Assembly: GCF_034479615.1 (NCBI RefSeq)
Contig: NZ_CP140255.1
Coordinates: 434,001-498,000, forward strand
DNA length: 64,000 nucleotides
From: Vreelandella neptunia
GTDB lineage: Bacteria; Pseudomonadota; Gammaproteobacteria; Pseudomonadales; Halomonadaceae
Direction: 5' to 3'
Part shown: positions 1 to 10,879 of the stretch, piece by piece
How positions within the stretch are numbered: position 1 is the first letter of the stretch
How the letters are laid out: each line of letters begins with the position of its first letter
Position numbers and translations under genes: made by a program
Notes under the pieces: generated by a model
Database searches by the model: none
What the model was told of the DNA's origin: nothing
Seen by the model: the letters and a program-made list of their open reading frames with translations, nothing else

Positions 1-3000
1 GCTGAACGGGCGATGCCAGCGCTGGCCTTGACCGATGAAACCAACCTGTTCGGCCTGGTGAAGTTCTACAAAGCCGCCCAGGGGGCGGGGTTGAAGCCGA
101 TTATTGGCAGCGATTTATGGCTCCATAACCCCCACGACGAGTCCCACCCTTACCGGCTAACGCTGCTGGCGATGAACGATGTGGGCTATCGCAACCTGAC
201 CGAGTTGATCTCGAAAGGGTGGACGCATGGTCAACGTCAGGGGCGCGCCATTCTCGATAAACAGTGGGTGCTGGAACAGAGCGAAGGCTTGATTGCGCTC
301 TCCGGCGCCCGGGAGGGTGAGATTGGCCGCCACCTGCTATCTGATCACGAACAGGATGCGCGGGTGCTGCTCGAAGAGTGGCAGGCGGCATTTCCCGAGC
401 GCTTTTATCTAGAGTTGATTCGCACCGGGCGTCCGCTGGAAGAGGCCTGCGTTCACGCCAGCGTCAAGCTGGCCATTGAGACAGGCACGCCAGTGGTGGC
501 GACCAATGACGTGCGCTTTCTTGAGCGCGAAGATTATTGGGCCCACGAGACCCGCGTCGCCATCGGTGAAGGTAAAGCGCTGGACGACCCGCGCCGGGAA
601 CGCCGCTACACCGAAGAGCAGTACTTAAAAAGCCCCGACGAGATGGCGGCGCTGTTTGCCGATATCCCCGAAGCGCTGGAAAACAGCGTGATGATCGCCG
701 AGCGCTGCAGCGTGGATGTGCGCCTGGGCGAGATTTTCCTGCCCGAGTTCGGCATTCCCGAAGGGATGACCCAGGATGAATTCTTCCGCAAGGTCTCCCA
801 TGACGGTTTAACCGAGCGGTTGGATTTTCTATTTCCCGCTGAACGCTACCCCCGCGACAGCGAAGAGTACCAGGCGATCGACCAGCGCTACCGCGACCGG
901 CTGGAGTTCGAGCTCAACGTTATTATCCAGATGGGGTTCCCCGGCTACTTCCTGATCGTGATGGACTTTATCCAGTGGGCCAAGGACAACCGCGTGCCGG
1001 TAGGCCCGGGGCGTGGTTCCGGTGCTGGTTCGCTGGTGGCCTACGCGCAAAAGATCACTGACTTAGACCCGATTGGCTACGACCTGCTGTTCGAGCGCTT
1101 TCTTAACCCTGAGCGTGTCTCCATGCCCGACTTTGACGTCGACTTCTGCATGGAAAAACGCGACAAGGTGATCGAGTACGTAGCCGAGCGCTACGGTCGC
1201 AATGCGGTATCCCAGATTGTCACCTTTGGCACCATGGCGGCGAAGGCCGTGGTGCGCGACGTCGCCCGTGCCCAAGGCCGTCCGTACTCGCTGGGGGACA
1301 AACTCTCCAAGCTGATTCCCTTTGAAGTAGGCATGACCCTGGCCAAGGCGATTGAGCAGGAACCCGCGCTCAAAGAGTTTATCGGCAACGATGAAGAGGC
1401 CGAAGAGATCTGGGAGATGGCGCTCAAGCTTGAGGGCACCACCCGGGGCACCGGTAAACACGCCGGTGGCGTGGTCATCGCCCCTACCAAGCTGACGGAT
1501 TTCTCGCCGCTGCTCTGCGATGAAGATGGCTCAGGCTTGGTGGTTCAGTTCGATAAAAACGATATTGAAGAGGCCGGGCTGGTCAAGTTCGACTTTCTGG
1601 GCCTGCGGACGCTGACGATTATCGACTGGGCGCTGGAGATGGTCGATAAGGTGCGCAGCGTTAACGGCCAGGATCCGCTCAACATCGACAGCATCCCGCT
1701 GGATGATGCGCCCACCTTCGAGATGCTCAAGCGCGCCGAAACCACGGCGGTCTTCCAGCTTGAGTCCCGCGGCATGAAGGAACTGATCAAGCGCCTGCTG
1801 CCCGACTCCCTGGACGACATGATCGCCCTGGTGGCACTGTTCCGCCCCGGCCCACTGCAGTCGGGCATGGTCGACGACTTTATCAACCGTAAGCACGGCC
1901 GGGCTGAAGTCTCTTATCCACACCCGGATTACCAGCACGAGCTGTTGAAACCTGTCTTGGCGCCCACCTACGGCATCATTCTCTACCAAGAGCAGGTCAT
2001 GCAGATCGCGCAGGTCATGGCAGGCTACAGCCTCGGCCAGGCCGATATGCTGCGCCGTGCCATGGGTAAGAAAAAGCCCGAAGAGATGGCCAAGCAGCGC
2101 GATGGCTTTATGGAGGGCTGTGCCGCCAACGGTATCGATAAAGACCTGGCCGGTAATATCTTTGACCTGGTAGAGAAATTCGCCGGTTACGGCTTTAACA
2201 AGTCGCACTCGGCTGCCTACGCGCTGGTCTCTTACCAAACCGCGTGGCTGAAAGCCCACTATCCGGGGCCCTTTATGGCCGCGGTGATGTCCACGGAAAT
2301 GGACAACCTGGATAAAGTGGTACCGCTGATCGAGGAGTGTCGCAACCTCCGGCTCACCGTTACCCCCCCGAACGTCAACGTCGGTGGCTACAAGTTCACC
2401 GTCGATACCGATGCACGTGTGGTCTACGGGCTAGGCGCCATTCGCGGCGTCGGCGAAGGTCCCATTGGCGCCATTGTAGAAGCCCGCGAGGCAGATGGCC
2501 CTTTCAAAGATATCTTTGATTTCTGCCGCCGCATTGATCCCAAACGGATGAATAAACGCACCCTGGAGGCGCTGATTCGCTCCGGTGCGCTGGATACTTT
2601 AGGCCCCAATCGTGCGGTACTGTTCGCAGCGATGGAGGACGCACTAAAAGCCGCTGCCCAAAACCACGCCAATCAGAATCTGGGCATGCAGGATATGTTT
2701 GGTGATGCGTTCGCCGCGGCCGATGAAAGTGACGGTGACAGCAACGTTTACGCCGAATACATCAACGCCCGTGAGTGGACTGATCGTGAGCGGCTCTCAG
2801 GGGAGAAAGATACCCTGGGGCTTTACCTGACGGGGCACCCCATCGATGAGTACGAACGGGAGTTAAAGCGCTTTGTCTCCACGCGGATCAGCGATTTAAA
2901 GCCTTCTCGCGACCCCCAGCGCGTTGCTGGGTTAGTGGTCGGCGTGCGCACCATGAAGTCCAAACGTGGTGATACCATGGCGTTTATCACCCTGGATGAC

Positions 3001-3423
3001 CGCACCGGGCGTATTGAAGCTTCACTGTTTGGGGAGCTATTCGAGCAGTTGCGCGGTCAGATTGAGGCTGATCAGGTACTCATCGTTGAGGGCGAGGTCT
3101 CCAGCGACGAATACTCTGGTGGCCTGCGCCTACGCGGTAAAGATGTTACACCGATGGTGACGGCGCGCATTCGCTACGGCCAAGCCGTGGAACTGGCACT
3201 GGACGCGGGTCAGATCAATGGCCGCTTAATTGAAACCCTGCGCGACAGCCTGACGCCATATCGCGATCAAGAGGGTTTGCCGGTGCGCCTGCAGTACCGT
3301 CACCCAGCGGCAGTGGCTTGGCTGGAACTCGCCGATGAGTGGAAAGTCGCACCGAGCGACGACTTACTGCTGGCGCTGCAGGATGTTCAGGGCCAGACAG
3401 GCGTACAGCTACGCTATCGATAG
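1..3423 (+). CDS. dnaE: DNA polymerase III alpha subunit, 5' end outside window
   Basis: Catalytic subunit of the replicative DNA polymerase III. The reading frame is open from base 1, so the true start and roughly the first 20-30 codons lie upstream; 1140 codons remain against about 1160 residues in E. coli DnaE. Seen in order: the rest of the N-terminal PHP domain, the palm with the catalytic PDFDVDFC motif (bases 1126-1149), fingers and helix-hairpin-helix region, a clamp-binding-like QDMFG element near base 2690, and a C-terminal OB fold around bases 2920-3030. No intein or frameshift is visible. accA follows after 283 bases, the usual dnaE-accA order of gammaproteobacteria. The family call is certain. 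Confidence 0.98.
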   Translation, partial: AERAMPALALTDETNLFGLVKFYKAAQGAGLKPIIGSDLWLHNPHDESHPYRLTLLAMNDVGYRNLTELISKGWTHGQRQGRAILDKQWVLEQSEGLIALSGAREGEIGRHLLSDHEQDARVLLEEWQAAFPERFYLELIRTGRPLEEACVHASVKLAIETGTPVVATNDVRFLEREDYWAHETRVAIGEGKALDDPRRERRYTEEQYLKSPDEMAALFADIPEALENSVMIAERCSVDVRLGEIFLPEFGIPEGMTQDEFFRKVSHDGLTERLDFLFPAERYPRDSEEYQAIDQRYRDRLEFELNVIIQMGFPGYFLIVMDFIQWAKDNRVPVGPGRGSGAGSLVAYAQKITDLDPIGYDLLFERFLNPERVSMPDFDVDFCMEKRDKVIEYVAERYGRNAVSQIVTFGTMAAKAVVRDVARAQGRPYSLGDKLSKLIPFEVGMTLAKAIEQEPALKEFIGNDEEAEEIWEMALKLEGTTRGTGKHAGGVVIAPTKLTDFSPLLCDEDGSGLVVQFDKNDIEEAGLVKFDFLGLRTLTIIDWALEMVDKVRSVNGQDPLNIDSIPLDDAPTFEMLKRAETTAVFQLESRGMKELIKRLLPDSLDDMIALVALFRPGPLQSGMVDDFINRKHGRAEVSYPHPDYQHELLKPVLAPTYGIILYQEQVMQIAQVMAGYSLGQADMLRRAMGKKKPEEMAKQRDGFMEGCAANGIDKDLAGNIFDLVEKFAGYGFNKSHSAAYALVSYQTAWLKAHYPGPFMAAVMSTEMDNLDKVVPLIEECRNLRLTVTPPNVNVGGYKFTVDTDARVVYGLGAIRGVGEGPIGAIVEAREADGPFKDIFDFCRRIDPKRMNKRTLEALIRSGALDTLGPNRAVLFAAMEDALKAAAQNHANQNLGMQDMFGDAFAAADESDGDSNVYAEYINAREWTDRERLSGEKDTLGLYLTGHPIDEYERELKRFVSTRISDLKPSRDPQRVAGLVVGVRTMKSKRGDTMAFITLDDRTGRIEASLFGELFEQLRGQIEADQVLIVEGEVSSDEYSGGLRLRGKDVTPMVTARIRYGQAVELALDAGQINGRLIETLRDSLTPYRDQEGLPVRLQYRHPAAVAWLELADEWKVAPSDDLLLALQDVQGQTGVQLRYR

Positions 3424-3628
3424 CTGACAATGCGCCACTAAACTCTCGGGAGAGGGCAGGTTGAAGCGAGGGTCTTTCGGCCATGGCCGGAAAATGTTCC
3501 TGACAATTCCGGCATTTCCGCCATCCATGGCGGTCAGATGGCGAAAGTAGCGCCCTCGGATGGGTTCACAGCGCCCTCGCGGAGACCTGCTCTCGTAAGA
3601 TTGCACTCAGTGCATAAGTGAGCCCACC

Positions 3629-3656
3629 TTGCGTGGCAGGGTCAGGGTGCGATAAT
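3629..3656 (+). promoter_or_regulatory. Candidate sigma70 promoter for accA-tilS
   Basis: A TTGCGT box at 3629-3634 and a GATAAT box at 3651-3656 are separated by 16 bases and lie about 50 bases before the accA start. The -10 is good and the -35 fair. The rest of the dnaE-accA gap (3424-3706) shows no small gene. Accepted by eye only. Confidence 0.4.
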
Positions 3657-3706
3657 ACTTATTTTGATCAGGCTTGTTTTTGACAGGCAGCTTACAGGCA
3701 GAGCCG

Positions 3707-4663
3707 ATGAATCCTAATTATCTCGATTTTGAACAGCCGATTGCCGAACTTCAGGCAAAAATTGAGGAGCTGCGGTTAGTCAGCTCCGATAGCCAAGTCA
3801 ACCTTTCCGACGAGATTGCTCGGCTGGAAGAGAAGAGCCGCAAGCTGACGGAATCGATCTTCAAGGATTTGACTCCCTGGCAGGTTTCTCAGCTATCACG
3901 GCACCCTCAGCGTCCCTACACGTTGGACTACCTCGAGCACATCTTCACCGACTTTGACGAGCTGCACGGTGATCGTAACTTCGCTGATGATGCTGCGCTG
4001 GTAGGTGGCATTGCGCGATTAAACGATGCGCCGGTGATGGTGATTGGCCATCAAAAAGGCCGCGATGTAAAAGAGAAAGTACGCCGCAACTTCGGTATGC
4101 CGCGCCCAGAAGGCTACCGCAAAGCGTGCCGCCTGATGGAAATGGCTGAGCGCTTTAAAATGCCCATTGTGACGTTTATCGACACGCCGGGCGCTTACCC
4201 CGGTATCGACGCGGAAGAGCGCGGTCAGTCAGAGGCCATCGCCTATAACCTCGCCGTCATGTCGCGGCTGAAAACGCCGATTATTTCCACCGTGGTGGGC
4301 GAAGGTGGCTCCGGCGGCGCGTTGGCGATTGGGGTATGCGACGAGCTGCAAATGCTGCAGTACTCCACCTACTCGGTTATTTCACCGGAAGGCTGCGCAT
4401 CGATTTTATGGAAAAGCGCTGAAAAAGCCTCCGATGCCGCTCAGGCCATGGGCATTACCGCCGAGCGACTGAAAGAGCTGGGCTTTGTCGATTCGCTGAT
4501 CAAAGAGCCGCTTGGTGGTTCCCACCGCCACCCGCTAACCACCGCTGAGCGGGTCAAAGAGGCGCTGACCGCCAGCTTGGAGCGTCTGCAGGCGATGGAC
4601 ACCGACGCACTGCTGGAGCGTCGCTATAAGCGTTTAATGAGCTATGGCGCCCCAGCCGCTTAA
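3707..4663 (+). CDS. accA: Acetyl-CoA carboxylase carboxyltransferase subunit alpha
   Basis: With AccD it forms the carboxyltransferase that moves the carboxyl group from biotin-BCCP to acetyl-CoA, the first committed step of fatty acid synthesis in the cytoplasm. The protein beginning [10 protein letters not shown] is 318 residues, matching the roughly 319 of E. coli AccA. I prefer this start over an in-frame ATG 33 bases upstream because the family begins at the NYLDFE block. The crotonase-like core is intact, including [11 protein letters not shown] and the [11 protein letters not shown] segment. The 3' end overlaps tilS by 20 bases, suggesting coupled translation. Confidence 0.97.
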   Translation: MNPNYLDFEQPIAELQAKIEELRLVSSDSQVNLSDEIARLEEKSRKLTESIFKDLTPWQVSQLSRHPQRPYTLDYLEHIFTDFDELHGDRNFADDAALVGGIARLNDAPVMVIGHQKGRDVKEKVRRNFGMPRPEGYRKACRLMEMAERFKMPIVTFIDTPGAYPGIDAEERGQSEAIAYNLAVMSRLKTPIISTVVGEGGSGGALAIGVCDELQMLQYSTYSVISPEGCASILWKSAEKASDAAQAMGITAERLKELGFVDSLIKEPLGGSHRHPLTTAERVKEALTASLERLQAMDTDALLERRYKRLMSYGAPAA

Positions 4664-5942
4664 AACGCTGCCAAGCTTACTCAACGACGCCCTGGCGGAA
4701 ACCCCGCCGGGGCGCTCTATTTGGGTGGCACTCTCGGGTGGTTTGGACTCCTGTCTGCTGCTCGCGTTAGCCGCACAGGTCTGTGAACAAGCAGGCAGCT
4801 CTTTGCGGGCCATCCATATCAACCACGGCTTGCAGGCAGCAGCGCAGACATTTGAAGCGCACTGCCGAGATATGTGTGTGCGTTTGAACGTGCCGCTATC
4901 CGTGGTCAATGTGGCGGTAGATGCACAAGGCGAAGGCATCGAAGGTGCCGCTCGCAATGCCCGCTATGAGGCTTTTTTTGCCACCATTCCCACGGGGGAT
5001 ACGCTCTGGCTGGCCCAGCACCAGGACGATCAGGCGGAAACCTTCCTGCTTGCCGCCCTGCGCGGCAGCGGGTTGCGTGGGCTAGCGAGCATGCCCTATC
5101 GACGCGACGCTCAGGGTATTACCCTGGTGCGCCCCTGGCTAACGGTGCGCCGGGCAGCGTTAGAGGAAACCGCGCATTCACTCGCCGTGACCTGGTGTGA
5201 AGATCCAACCAATAGCGATATAAGCCTTGACCGCAATCGCCTGCGTCACCGGGTGCTGCCTGCGATGCGCGAGCGCTGGCCTGAGGCAGAACATGCGCTA
5301 GCGAACAGCGCTGCCCATGCTGGCGAAGCAGATGCGTTGCTGTGCGAATACGCTCAACAAGAGCTGCAACGTTTACTGGTCGATAGTCATTACATCGATG
5401 CTGCCGCGCTAGGCGAGTGTTCCCTCCCCCGTCAGCGGCTGCTGGTGCGCACGTTTTGCCAACAGCTAGGCCTGCCAACACCGCCCCAGAAGCGTTTAGA
5501 GAGCCTGCTGAATCAATTGAATGCCAAGGCGGATGCCGAGGTATGCGTTGAGTGGCCGGGCGCCCAGGCGCGCCTATGGCGTCAGCGGCTCTATTTGATG
5601 GTGCCGTATGAGCCCCTACCGGCTTGGGAGGTTAGCTGGGATGGTCAAACGCTACTGGAAACGCCTATCGGGCCGCTAGGGTGGCAGGTGGCCTCATTAA
5701 AAGAGCCGTCTCAACCGCTGAGAGCGACCTGGCGACAAGGTGGGGAGGTTATTCAACTGCCTAAACGAGGGCGGCGCGATCTCAAGCGGTTGTTACAAGA
5801 GGCGGATATGCCGCCCTGGGAGCGAGAGCGGCTGGTGGTTATCATGCAGGGTGAGGCGTGTATCGGGGTGATTTGTCCCCCTGCTCAGCTGCTATGGCGG
5901 GCAGAGGGCGTTCGCTTTACCCGTCTGACTTCACCTGCTTAA
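4644..5942 (+). CDS. tilS: tRNA(Ile)-lysidine synthetase
   Basis: Converts C34 of the tRNA-Ile CAU anticodon to lysidine, so that the tRNA reads AUA and is charged with isoleucine; essential in most bacteria. The 432-residue protein carries the N-type PP-loop SGGLDS at residues 31-36, the HHxD-like [12 protein letters not shown] region, the DPTNSD motif, and the TilS substrate-binding and C-terminal domains. It starts inside accA (20-base overlap). Its last 26 bases overlap the 3' end of ppx on the other strand, so no terminator can sit between them without lying in coding sequence. Confidence 0.96.
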   Translation: MAPQPLKTLPSLLNDALAETPPGRSIWVALSGGLDSCLLLALAAQVCEQAGSSLRAIHINHGLQAAAQTFEAHCRDMCVRLNVPLSVVNVAVDAQGEGIEGAARNARYEAFFATIPTGDTLWLAQHQDDQAETFLLAALRGSGLRGLASMPYRRDAQGITLVRPWLTVRRAALEETAHSLAVTWCEDPTNSDISLDRNRLRHRVLPAMRERWPEAEHALANSAAHAGEADALLCEYAQQELQRLLVDSHYIDAAALGECSLPRQRLLVRTFCQQLGLPTPPQKRLESLLNQLNAKADAEVCVEWPGAQARLWRQRLYLMVPYEPLPAWEVSWDGQTLLETPIGPLGWQVASLKEPSQPLRATWRQGGEVIQLPKRGRRDLKRLLQEADMPPWERERLVVIMQGEACIGVICPPAQLLWRAEGVRFTRLTSPA

Positions 5943-7470
5943 CGATCAGCTTAAAACCGGCGGCTTCCATAAACGCCTGCTCCTGCTCCAGGTCGGTACT
6001 CAGCAGGGTGGGTTCATCGCTGGCAGGTAGCGTGATCGTCAAGCTATCGCTGTCAGCGCTTATTTCCGGTAGCGAGGGCGCGCTTTCCGGGCGGGAATGG
6101 TTGAGCAAAACGGCTAACCGCAGCAGCCGGGCGAGCTTCTGGGTAGTCTCCTGTTGCGCTTCCGGCAGGGCCTGCCACTCCTTGAGCGGAAATTTACGCC
6201 GGTGTGCGCGCACTAAAAACGCCAGCTGGCGCTGTTCAGGGCGTGAAAAACCCGCTAGATCCGAGTGCTCCAGTAGGTAGGCGCCGTGGCGGTGGAACTG
6301 GCTGTGGGAGATCGCCAAACCGATTTCGTGCACGTGGCTGGCCCACTGTAAATAGCGGCCTTGATCAAGGTTTAGGGACCAGGCATGGCGTACCTGATTA
6401 AACAAACGCTCGGCGGTGTCGGCGACGTTAAGTCCTTGGCGGGTATCAACATCGTAAGTGCGCTTTAGCGACTCCAGGCTCTTCGAGCGCGAGTCTTCTG
6501 CGGTATTGCGCCCGGCCATGTCGTAGAGTACGCCTTCGCGCAGCGCGCCATCGGCAAAGCGCATCTGGGTTAAATCAAAGGCTTCAAAAATCGCCCCAAG
6601 AATGGCAATACCCGCCGGGAAGACTCTGGCACGGTCAGCTTTGAGGCCATCGAGCACGACTTTATCCAGCTGCTTGCACTTTAGCAGCCGTTCGCGCAGC
6701 TTCTTCAAACCGCCACGCGTGATAACGCCCTCGTGGGGCGTATCGCCGTAGGCATGCAACACGCTGGCGGCGGCCTTGATCGTGCCGCTTGAACCGACCG
6801 GGTCGTCCCAGCCCAGGCGCTGGTAAGGACGTTGAATATTGGCAAGCTCCGAAAGGGCGGCTAGCTCGGCGCGGCGCATGCGCTTTTCGTTTAATTCACC
6901 GTCGGGGAAGAAGCGTCGAGAGAATGTCACGCAGCCCATGCGCAGGCTTTCCAGTGCTTTGGGCTCAAAGGCTTCGCCAATGATAAATTCGGTTGAACCG
7001 CCGCCAATATCGATGATTAATCGGCGGCCATTTTCGGCCAGCGCGTGGGCGGCACCTAAATAAATCAGCCGGGCTTCTTCGCGGCCGGCAATAATTTCGA
7101 TGGCATGACCTAACTGTGCCTCGGCGCGCTCGATAAACGCTTGGCTATTATCGGCATCGCGTAGCGCGTTAGTGCCGACAATGCGCAAATTGGCATCGGT
7201 AATGTCGTTTAAAAACGGCGCGAAGCGGCCCAAACAGTCCAACGCGCGCTGCATCGCCTCTTCGCTGAGCAGGCCGTCATCGTCTAAACCCGCGGCGAGC
7301 TGCACTTTTTCACCCAAGCGAGCGACCACCTGTAGGCGTTCGTGTTGGTAGTTGGCCACCAGTAGGTGAAAGCTGTTGGAGCCCAGGTCTATAGCGGCGA
7401 AGCGCTGCGGTGCACCGCTGTCTGCCTCAGTGGCAGAGGTGGCAATGGGTAGCGAAATATCCGTGGACAT
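5917..7470 (-). CDS. ppx: Exopolyphosphatase (Ppx/GppA family)
   Basis: Releases terminal phosphates from inorganic polyphosphate. The 517-residue protein has the actin-like ATPase fold: phosphate-1 motif DLGSNSFHLLVANY near the N-terminus and IIDIGGGSTEFI about 110 residues further, followed by the C-terminal HD-type region (HVHEIGLAISHSQFHRHGAY) found in long Ppx proteins. I chose the ATG at 7470 over 7476 because AGGA lies 6 bases before it. GppA is the alternative; length and context next to rho favour Ppx. The gene is convergent with tilS and divergent from rho. The trxA gene that in related genomes often sits between ppx and rho is absent. Confidence 0.93.
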   Translation of the reverse strand: MSTDISLPIATSATEADSGAPQRFAAIDLGSNSFHLLVANYQHERLQVVARLGEKVQLAAGLDDDGLLSEEAMQRALDCLGRFAPFLNDITDANLRIVGTNALRDADNSQAFIERAEAQLGHAIEIIAGREEARLIYLGAAHALAENGRRLIIDIGGGSTEFIIGEAFEPKALESLRMGCVTFSRRFFPDGELNEKRMRRAELAALSELANIQRPYQRLGWDDPVGSSGTIKAAASVLHAYGDTPHEGVITRGGLKKLRERLLKCKQLDKVVLDGLKADRARVFPAGIAILGAIFEAFDLTQMRFADGALREGVLYDMAGRNTAEDSRSKSLESLKRTYDVDTRQGLNVADTAERLFNQVRHAWSLNLDQGRYLQWASHVHEIGLAISHSQFHRHGAYLLEHSDLAGFSRPEQRQLAFLVRAHRRKFPLKEWQALPEAQQETTQKLARLLRLAVLLNHSRPESAPSLPEISADSDSLTITLPASDEPTLLSTDLEQEQAFMEAAGFKLIVKQVKSDG

Positions 7471-8030
7471 GAGCATTCCTTCGTGTTGGCTGTGCCAAGG
7501 TTGCGGTGACCTTTATCTATTGTCAATTGCCAAAGGCTTGCGTTTATCGCGGCGCTTGACTAACATCGAGCTACTGGCCTGATCTGACCTGGTTAGTTAG
7601 TGTGTCCATAAGTGCGTCGCTGTAGAGATGGAGAGTTAAGACAGAGCAATGGTGTAGATAAATTGCTTAGGTAATAAATTGCTTAGCTAAATAGTCTTGC
7701 ATGCGTCGTTCAAGTACGGCATCTTGGTCGCCCCAGACGTTATTCACTGTTTATCCCGTTAGCGTCAGCCAGAATTCCAAGTCGTCAGATAGCCCACTGG
7801 TTCAACCACTCTCCTGTGGGAACCAGATTAAACAAGTGTTAGCACCCTCGAGTTGAGTCTTAATAACAACAAGCAGCAGCGTTGTTAGTGAGGGTCAACG
7901 CCGTTCCTTTCATCTTCGAGCGCGTGCCTTTACCGGGATCTGAACGCATCACACGGCGTCACTTTCACGCCTCCTGTCTTACTCCCGGCGCCTGGCGCCC
8001 AGCTTCCATGAGCAACTTTCTAACACACCG
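7471..8030 (+). promoter_or_regulatory. ppx-rho intergenic region with probable long rho leader
   Basis: 560 bases without a convincing gene between divergent ppx and rho. Seen on the plus strand: a duplicated ATAAATTGCTTAG element (7654-7686), a hairpin at 7797-7826 with CTGGTTC/GAACCAG outer and CCAC/GTGG inner stems, and a hairpin at 7865-7886 with AACAAC/GTTGTT arms. rho genes are known for long leaders and autoregulation, so a structured 5' UTR is the simplest reading. No strong Shine-Dalgarno sequence precedes rho. No promoter could be placed with confidence. Confidence 0.4.
7654..7686. repeat. Two-copy 16-base tandem repeat upstream of rho
   Basis: GTAGATAAATTGCTTAG at 7654-7670 is followed at once by GTAATAAATTGCTTAG at 7671-7686, sharing the 13 bases ATAAATTGCTTAG apart from one inserted base between prefixes. 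It is AT-rich unlike the flanking genes and lies in the ppx-rho gap. It resembles in period, not in sequence, the other short intergenic repeats of the window. Confidence 0.6.
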
Positions 8031-9290
8031 ATGAATCTCACTGAACTCAAGCAAAAAACCGTTCCCGAGCTCCTCGATATCGCCCGTGAAATGGGTATTG
8101 ATAACTTGGCCCGTTCGCGCAAGCAGGACATCATTTTCGCCATCCTCAAGAAACACGCCAAAAGTGGCGAGGATATCTATGGCGACGGTGTGCTGGAAAT
8201 TCTTCAGGATGGCTTCGGCTTCCTGCGTAGCGCAGACAGCTCCTATCTCGCCGGTCCCGACGATATTTACATATCGCCTTCACAGATCCGCCGTTTCAAT
8301 CTGCGTAAGGGTGACTCCATTTCCGGCAAAATCCGTCCGCCGAAGGAGGGTGAGCGCTATTTCGCCCTGCTGAAGGTCAGTCAAATCAACTTTGACCGTC
8401 CGGAAAATGCCAAGCACAAGATCCTGTTTGAGAACTTAACGCCGCTGTTCCCAGACGATCGTATGCGTATGGAGATCGGTAACGGCTCCACGGAAGACCT
8501 TACCGCTCGGATCATTGATCTAACCGCGCCAATCGGTAAAGGCCAACGTGGTTTGCTGGTATCGCCGCCTAAAGCGGGTAAAACGCTGATGTTGCAGAAC
8601 ATCGCGACCTCCATCACGCGCAACAACCCAGAGTGCCATCTGATCGTACTGCTGATCGATGAGCGCCCTGAGGAAGTGACCGAAATGTCGCGCACGGTGC
8701 GTGGCGAAGTGGTGGCGTCGACCTTCGATGAGCCGCCGGCGCGCCACGTGCAAGTGGCTGAAATGGTTATCGAGAAAGCCAAGCGTTTGGTTGAGCACAA
8801 GAAAGATGTGGTCATTCTGCTCGACTCGATTACTCGCTTAGCGCGTGCTTACAACACCGTGGTGCCGAGCTCTGGTAAAGTGCTCACCGGTGGTGTAGAT
8901 GCTCACGCCCTTGAGAAGCCGAAACGCTTCTTCGGTGCGGCGCGTAACATCGAAGAGGGCGGCAGCCTGACGATTATCGCCACGGCGCTGGTCGACACTG
9001 GCTCCAAGATGGACGAAGTCATCTTCGAAGAGTTCAAGGGTACCGGTAACATGGAAGCCCATCTGGATCGCAAGCTGGCTGAGCGTCGCGTATTCCCGGC
9101 GATCAATATCCGCCGCAGTGGCACCCGTCGTGAAGACCTGCTGGCCTCTGAAGATGAAATGCAGCGCATGTGGATTCTGCGTAAGCTGCTCAACCCGATG
9201 GAAGACACCGCTGCCACTGAATTCCTGATTGACCGTCTGAAAGATACCAAGACCAATCTTGAGTTCTTTGAAGCGATGAAGCGCCGCTAG
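8031..9290 (+). CDS. rho: Transcription termination factor Rho
   Basis: Hexameric RNA-dependent ATPase/helicase that ends transcription at rut sites. The 419-residue protein has the standard length and all domains: N-terminal helical part ([18 protein letters not shown]), cold-shock-like RNA-binding fold ([19 protein letters not shown]), Walker A in SPPKAGKT, and the C-terminal RecA-like ring with [13 protein letters not shown] and the R-loop. No insertion is present. It reads in the same direction as ubiD, separated by a hairpin. Translation starts at ATG without a strong Shine-Dalgarno site, after the long leader described above. Confidence 0.98.
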   Translation: MNLTELKQKTVPELLDIAREMGIDNLARSRKQDIIFAILKKHAKSGEDIYGDGVLEILQDGFGFLRSADSSYLAGPDDIYISPSQIRRFNLRKGDSISGKIRPPKEGERYFALLKVSQINFDRPENAKHKILFENLTPLFPDDRMRMEIGNGSTEDLTARIIDLTAPIGKGQRGLLVSPPKAGKTLMLQNIATSITRNNPECHLIVLLIDERPEEVTEMSRTVRGEVVASTFDEPPARHVQVAEMVIEKAKRLVEHKKDVVILLDSITRLARAYNTVVPSSGKVLTGGVDAHALEKPKRFFGAARNIEEGGSLTIIATALVDTGSKMDEVIFEEFKGTGNMEAHLDRKLAERRVFPAINIRRSGTRREDLLASEDEMQRMWILRKLLNPMEDTAATEFLIDRLKDTKTNLEFFEAMKRR

Positions 9291-9308
9291 CTTGTAGTCA
9301 AAAAGAGC

Positions 9309-9324
9309 GCCGCTAACGCGGCGT
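9309..9324 (+). terminator. Hairpin between rho and ubiD
   Basis: CGCCGC TAAC GCGGCG forms a perfect 6-bp GC stem with a 4-base loop just after rho. It is not followed by a T-run (TATTCG follows), so it may be a weak terminator or an mRNA-stabilising structure that lets ubiD be read from the same transcript. Confidence 0.45.
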
Positions 9325-9347
9325 ATTCGCCAGCCAGGGAGCGTGCC

Positions 9348-10838
9348 TTGAAGTACAAAGACTTGCGTGAGTTCATCGCGGCGCTTGAAGCCCAGGGTGA
9401 ACTCAAACGTATCCACATCGAAGTCGACCCTTACCTGGAAATCACCGAAATTTGCGACCGCACGCTGCGTGCCGGTGGCCCGGCGTTGCTGTTTGAAAAC
9501 GTCAAAGGCCACGACATGCCGCTGCTCGGTAACCTGTTTGGCACCCCCAAACGGGTTGCGCTAGGCATGGGCCAGGACTCGGTAGAAGCGCTCAGAGAAG
9601 TAGGCAAGCTGTTGGCGTTTCTCAAAGAGCCTGACCCGCCCAAAGGCTTGAAAGACGCCTGGGACAAGCTGCCGATCTTCAAGCAAGTGCTCAGCATGGG
9701 GCCAAAAAACGTCAAGCATGCACCGGTGCAAGAGGTGGTGTATGAAGATGACGAGGTCGATCTTGGCCTGCTGCCGATTCAGCACTGCTGGCCCGGAGAT
9801 GCAGCACCGCTGGTCACCTGGCCACTGGTGATCACCAAGGGGCCGCTCAAGAAGCGCCAGAACCTAGGTATTTACCGTCAGCAGAAGATTGGTAAGAACC
9901 GCCTGATCATGCGTTGGCTCTCCCACCGCGGCGGCGCGCTGGATTTTCTGGAGTTTCAAAAGGCCCATCCTGGCGAGCCCTTTCCAGTCGCAGTGGCGCT
10001 TGGCGCCGACCCAGCGACGATTTTGGGCGCCGTGACCCCGGTGCCAGATTCCCTCTCAGAATATGCCTTTGCAGGCCTGCTGCGCGGTTCGCGTACCGAG
10101 CTGGTGAAGTGCGGACACGCCGACCTTGATGTACCCGCGTCCAGCGAGATTATCCTCGAAGGCTTTATCTATCCGGATGACATGGCGGCGGAAGGCCCCT
10201 TTGGTGACCACACCGGTTACTACAATGAGGTCGACCACTTCCCGGTGTTTACCATCACGCGGATGACCATGCGCCGTGATGCGATCTATCACTCGACCTA
10301 TACGGGACGTCCACCGGATGAGCCGGCGATTCTCGGCGTGGCGCTCAACGAAGTCTTCGTGCCCATCCTGTGTAAGCAGTTTCCCGAAATTGTCGACTTC
10401 TACCTACCTCCGGAAGGCTGTTCTTACCGCATGGCGGTGGTCACCATGAAAAAGCAGTACCCCGGCCACGCCAAGCGCGTAATGATGGGGGTATGGAGCT
10501 TTCTGCGTCAGTTTATGTACACCAAGTTTGTGATTGTGCTGGATGACGACGTGGACGCACGCAATTGGGAAGATGTTATCTGGGCGATCACCACCCGGAT
10601 GGATCCCGCACGCGACACCGTGATGGTCGAGAATACGCCGATCGATTACCTCGATTTCGCCTCACCGGTCTCAGGCCTTGGCTCGAAAATGGGACTCGAT
10701 GCCACCAATAAGTGGCCGGGAGAAACTGACCGCGAATGGGGCACCCCGATTGTGATGGACGATGCCGTTAAAGCGCGCGTGGATGAACGCTGGGAAGCGC
10801 TGGGGATTGGCCTTGAATTACCGCCCTCCCGCCGCTGA
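9348..10838 (+). CDS. ubiD: 4-hydroxy-3-polyprenylbenzoate decarboxylase
   Basis: Decarboxylates the polyprenylated benzoate ring in ubiquinone synthesis, using prenylated FMN supplied by UbiX. The 496-residue protein matches the usual length of about 497 and ends with the conserved block [19 protein letters not shown] followed by [12 protein letters not shown]. The start is a TTG at 9348, supported by AGGGA 7 bases upstream; the first residues [10 protein letters not shown] are typical of the family. Position between rho and fre is the standard ubiD-fre arrangement. Confidence 0.96.
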   Translation: MKYKDLREFIAALEAQGELKRIHIEVDPYLEITEICDRTLRAGGPALLFENVKGHDMPLLGNLFGTPKRVALGMGQDSVEALREVGKLLAFLKEPDPPKGLKDAWDKLPIFKQVLSMGPKNVKHAPVQEVVYEDDEVDLGLLPIQHCWPGDAAPLVTWPLVITKGPLKKRQNLGIYRQQKIGKNRLIMRWLSHRGGALDFLEFQKAHPGEPFPVAVALGADPATILGAVTPVPDSLSEYAFAGLLRGSRTELVKCGHADLDVPASSEIILEGFIYPDDMAAEGPFGDHTGYYNEVDHFPVFTITRMTMRRDAIYHSTYTGRPPDEPAILGVALNEVFVPILCKQFPEIVDFYLPPEGCSYRMAVVTMKKQYPGHAKRVMMGVWSFLRQFMYTKFVIVLDDDVDARNWEDVIWAITTRMDPARDTVMVENTPIDYLDFASPVSGLGSKMGLDATNKWPGETDREWGTPIVMDDAVKARVDERWEALGIGLELPPSRR

Positions 10839-10879
10839 ATGCGATGTATCGCTGACCAAATTTGTATAAAGAGGCTTTC

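Noticed and set aside
1531..2259. 242-codon open frame opposite dnaE
   Set aside because: It is the antisense shadow of a conserved dnaE core; GC-rich codon bias opens such frames.
7797..7826. tRNA gene fragment suggested by GGTTCAA in the rho leader
   Set aside because: No cloverleaf, anticodon stem or CCA end can be built around it; it forms a simple hairpin.
7701..7856. 51-codon ORF in the rho leader (MRRSSTASWSPQTLFTVYPV start)
   Set aside because: No ribosome-binding site, Ser-rich composition without domain features, and it runs through the hairpin at 7797. A leader peptide is possible but unsupported.
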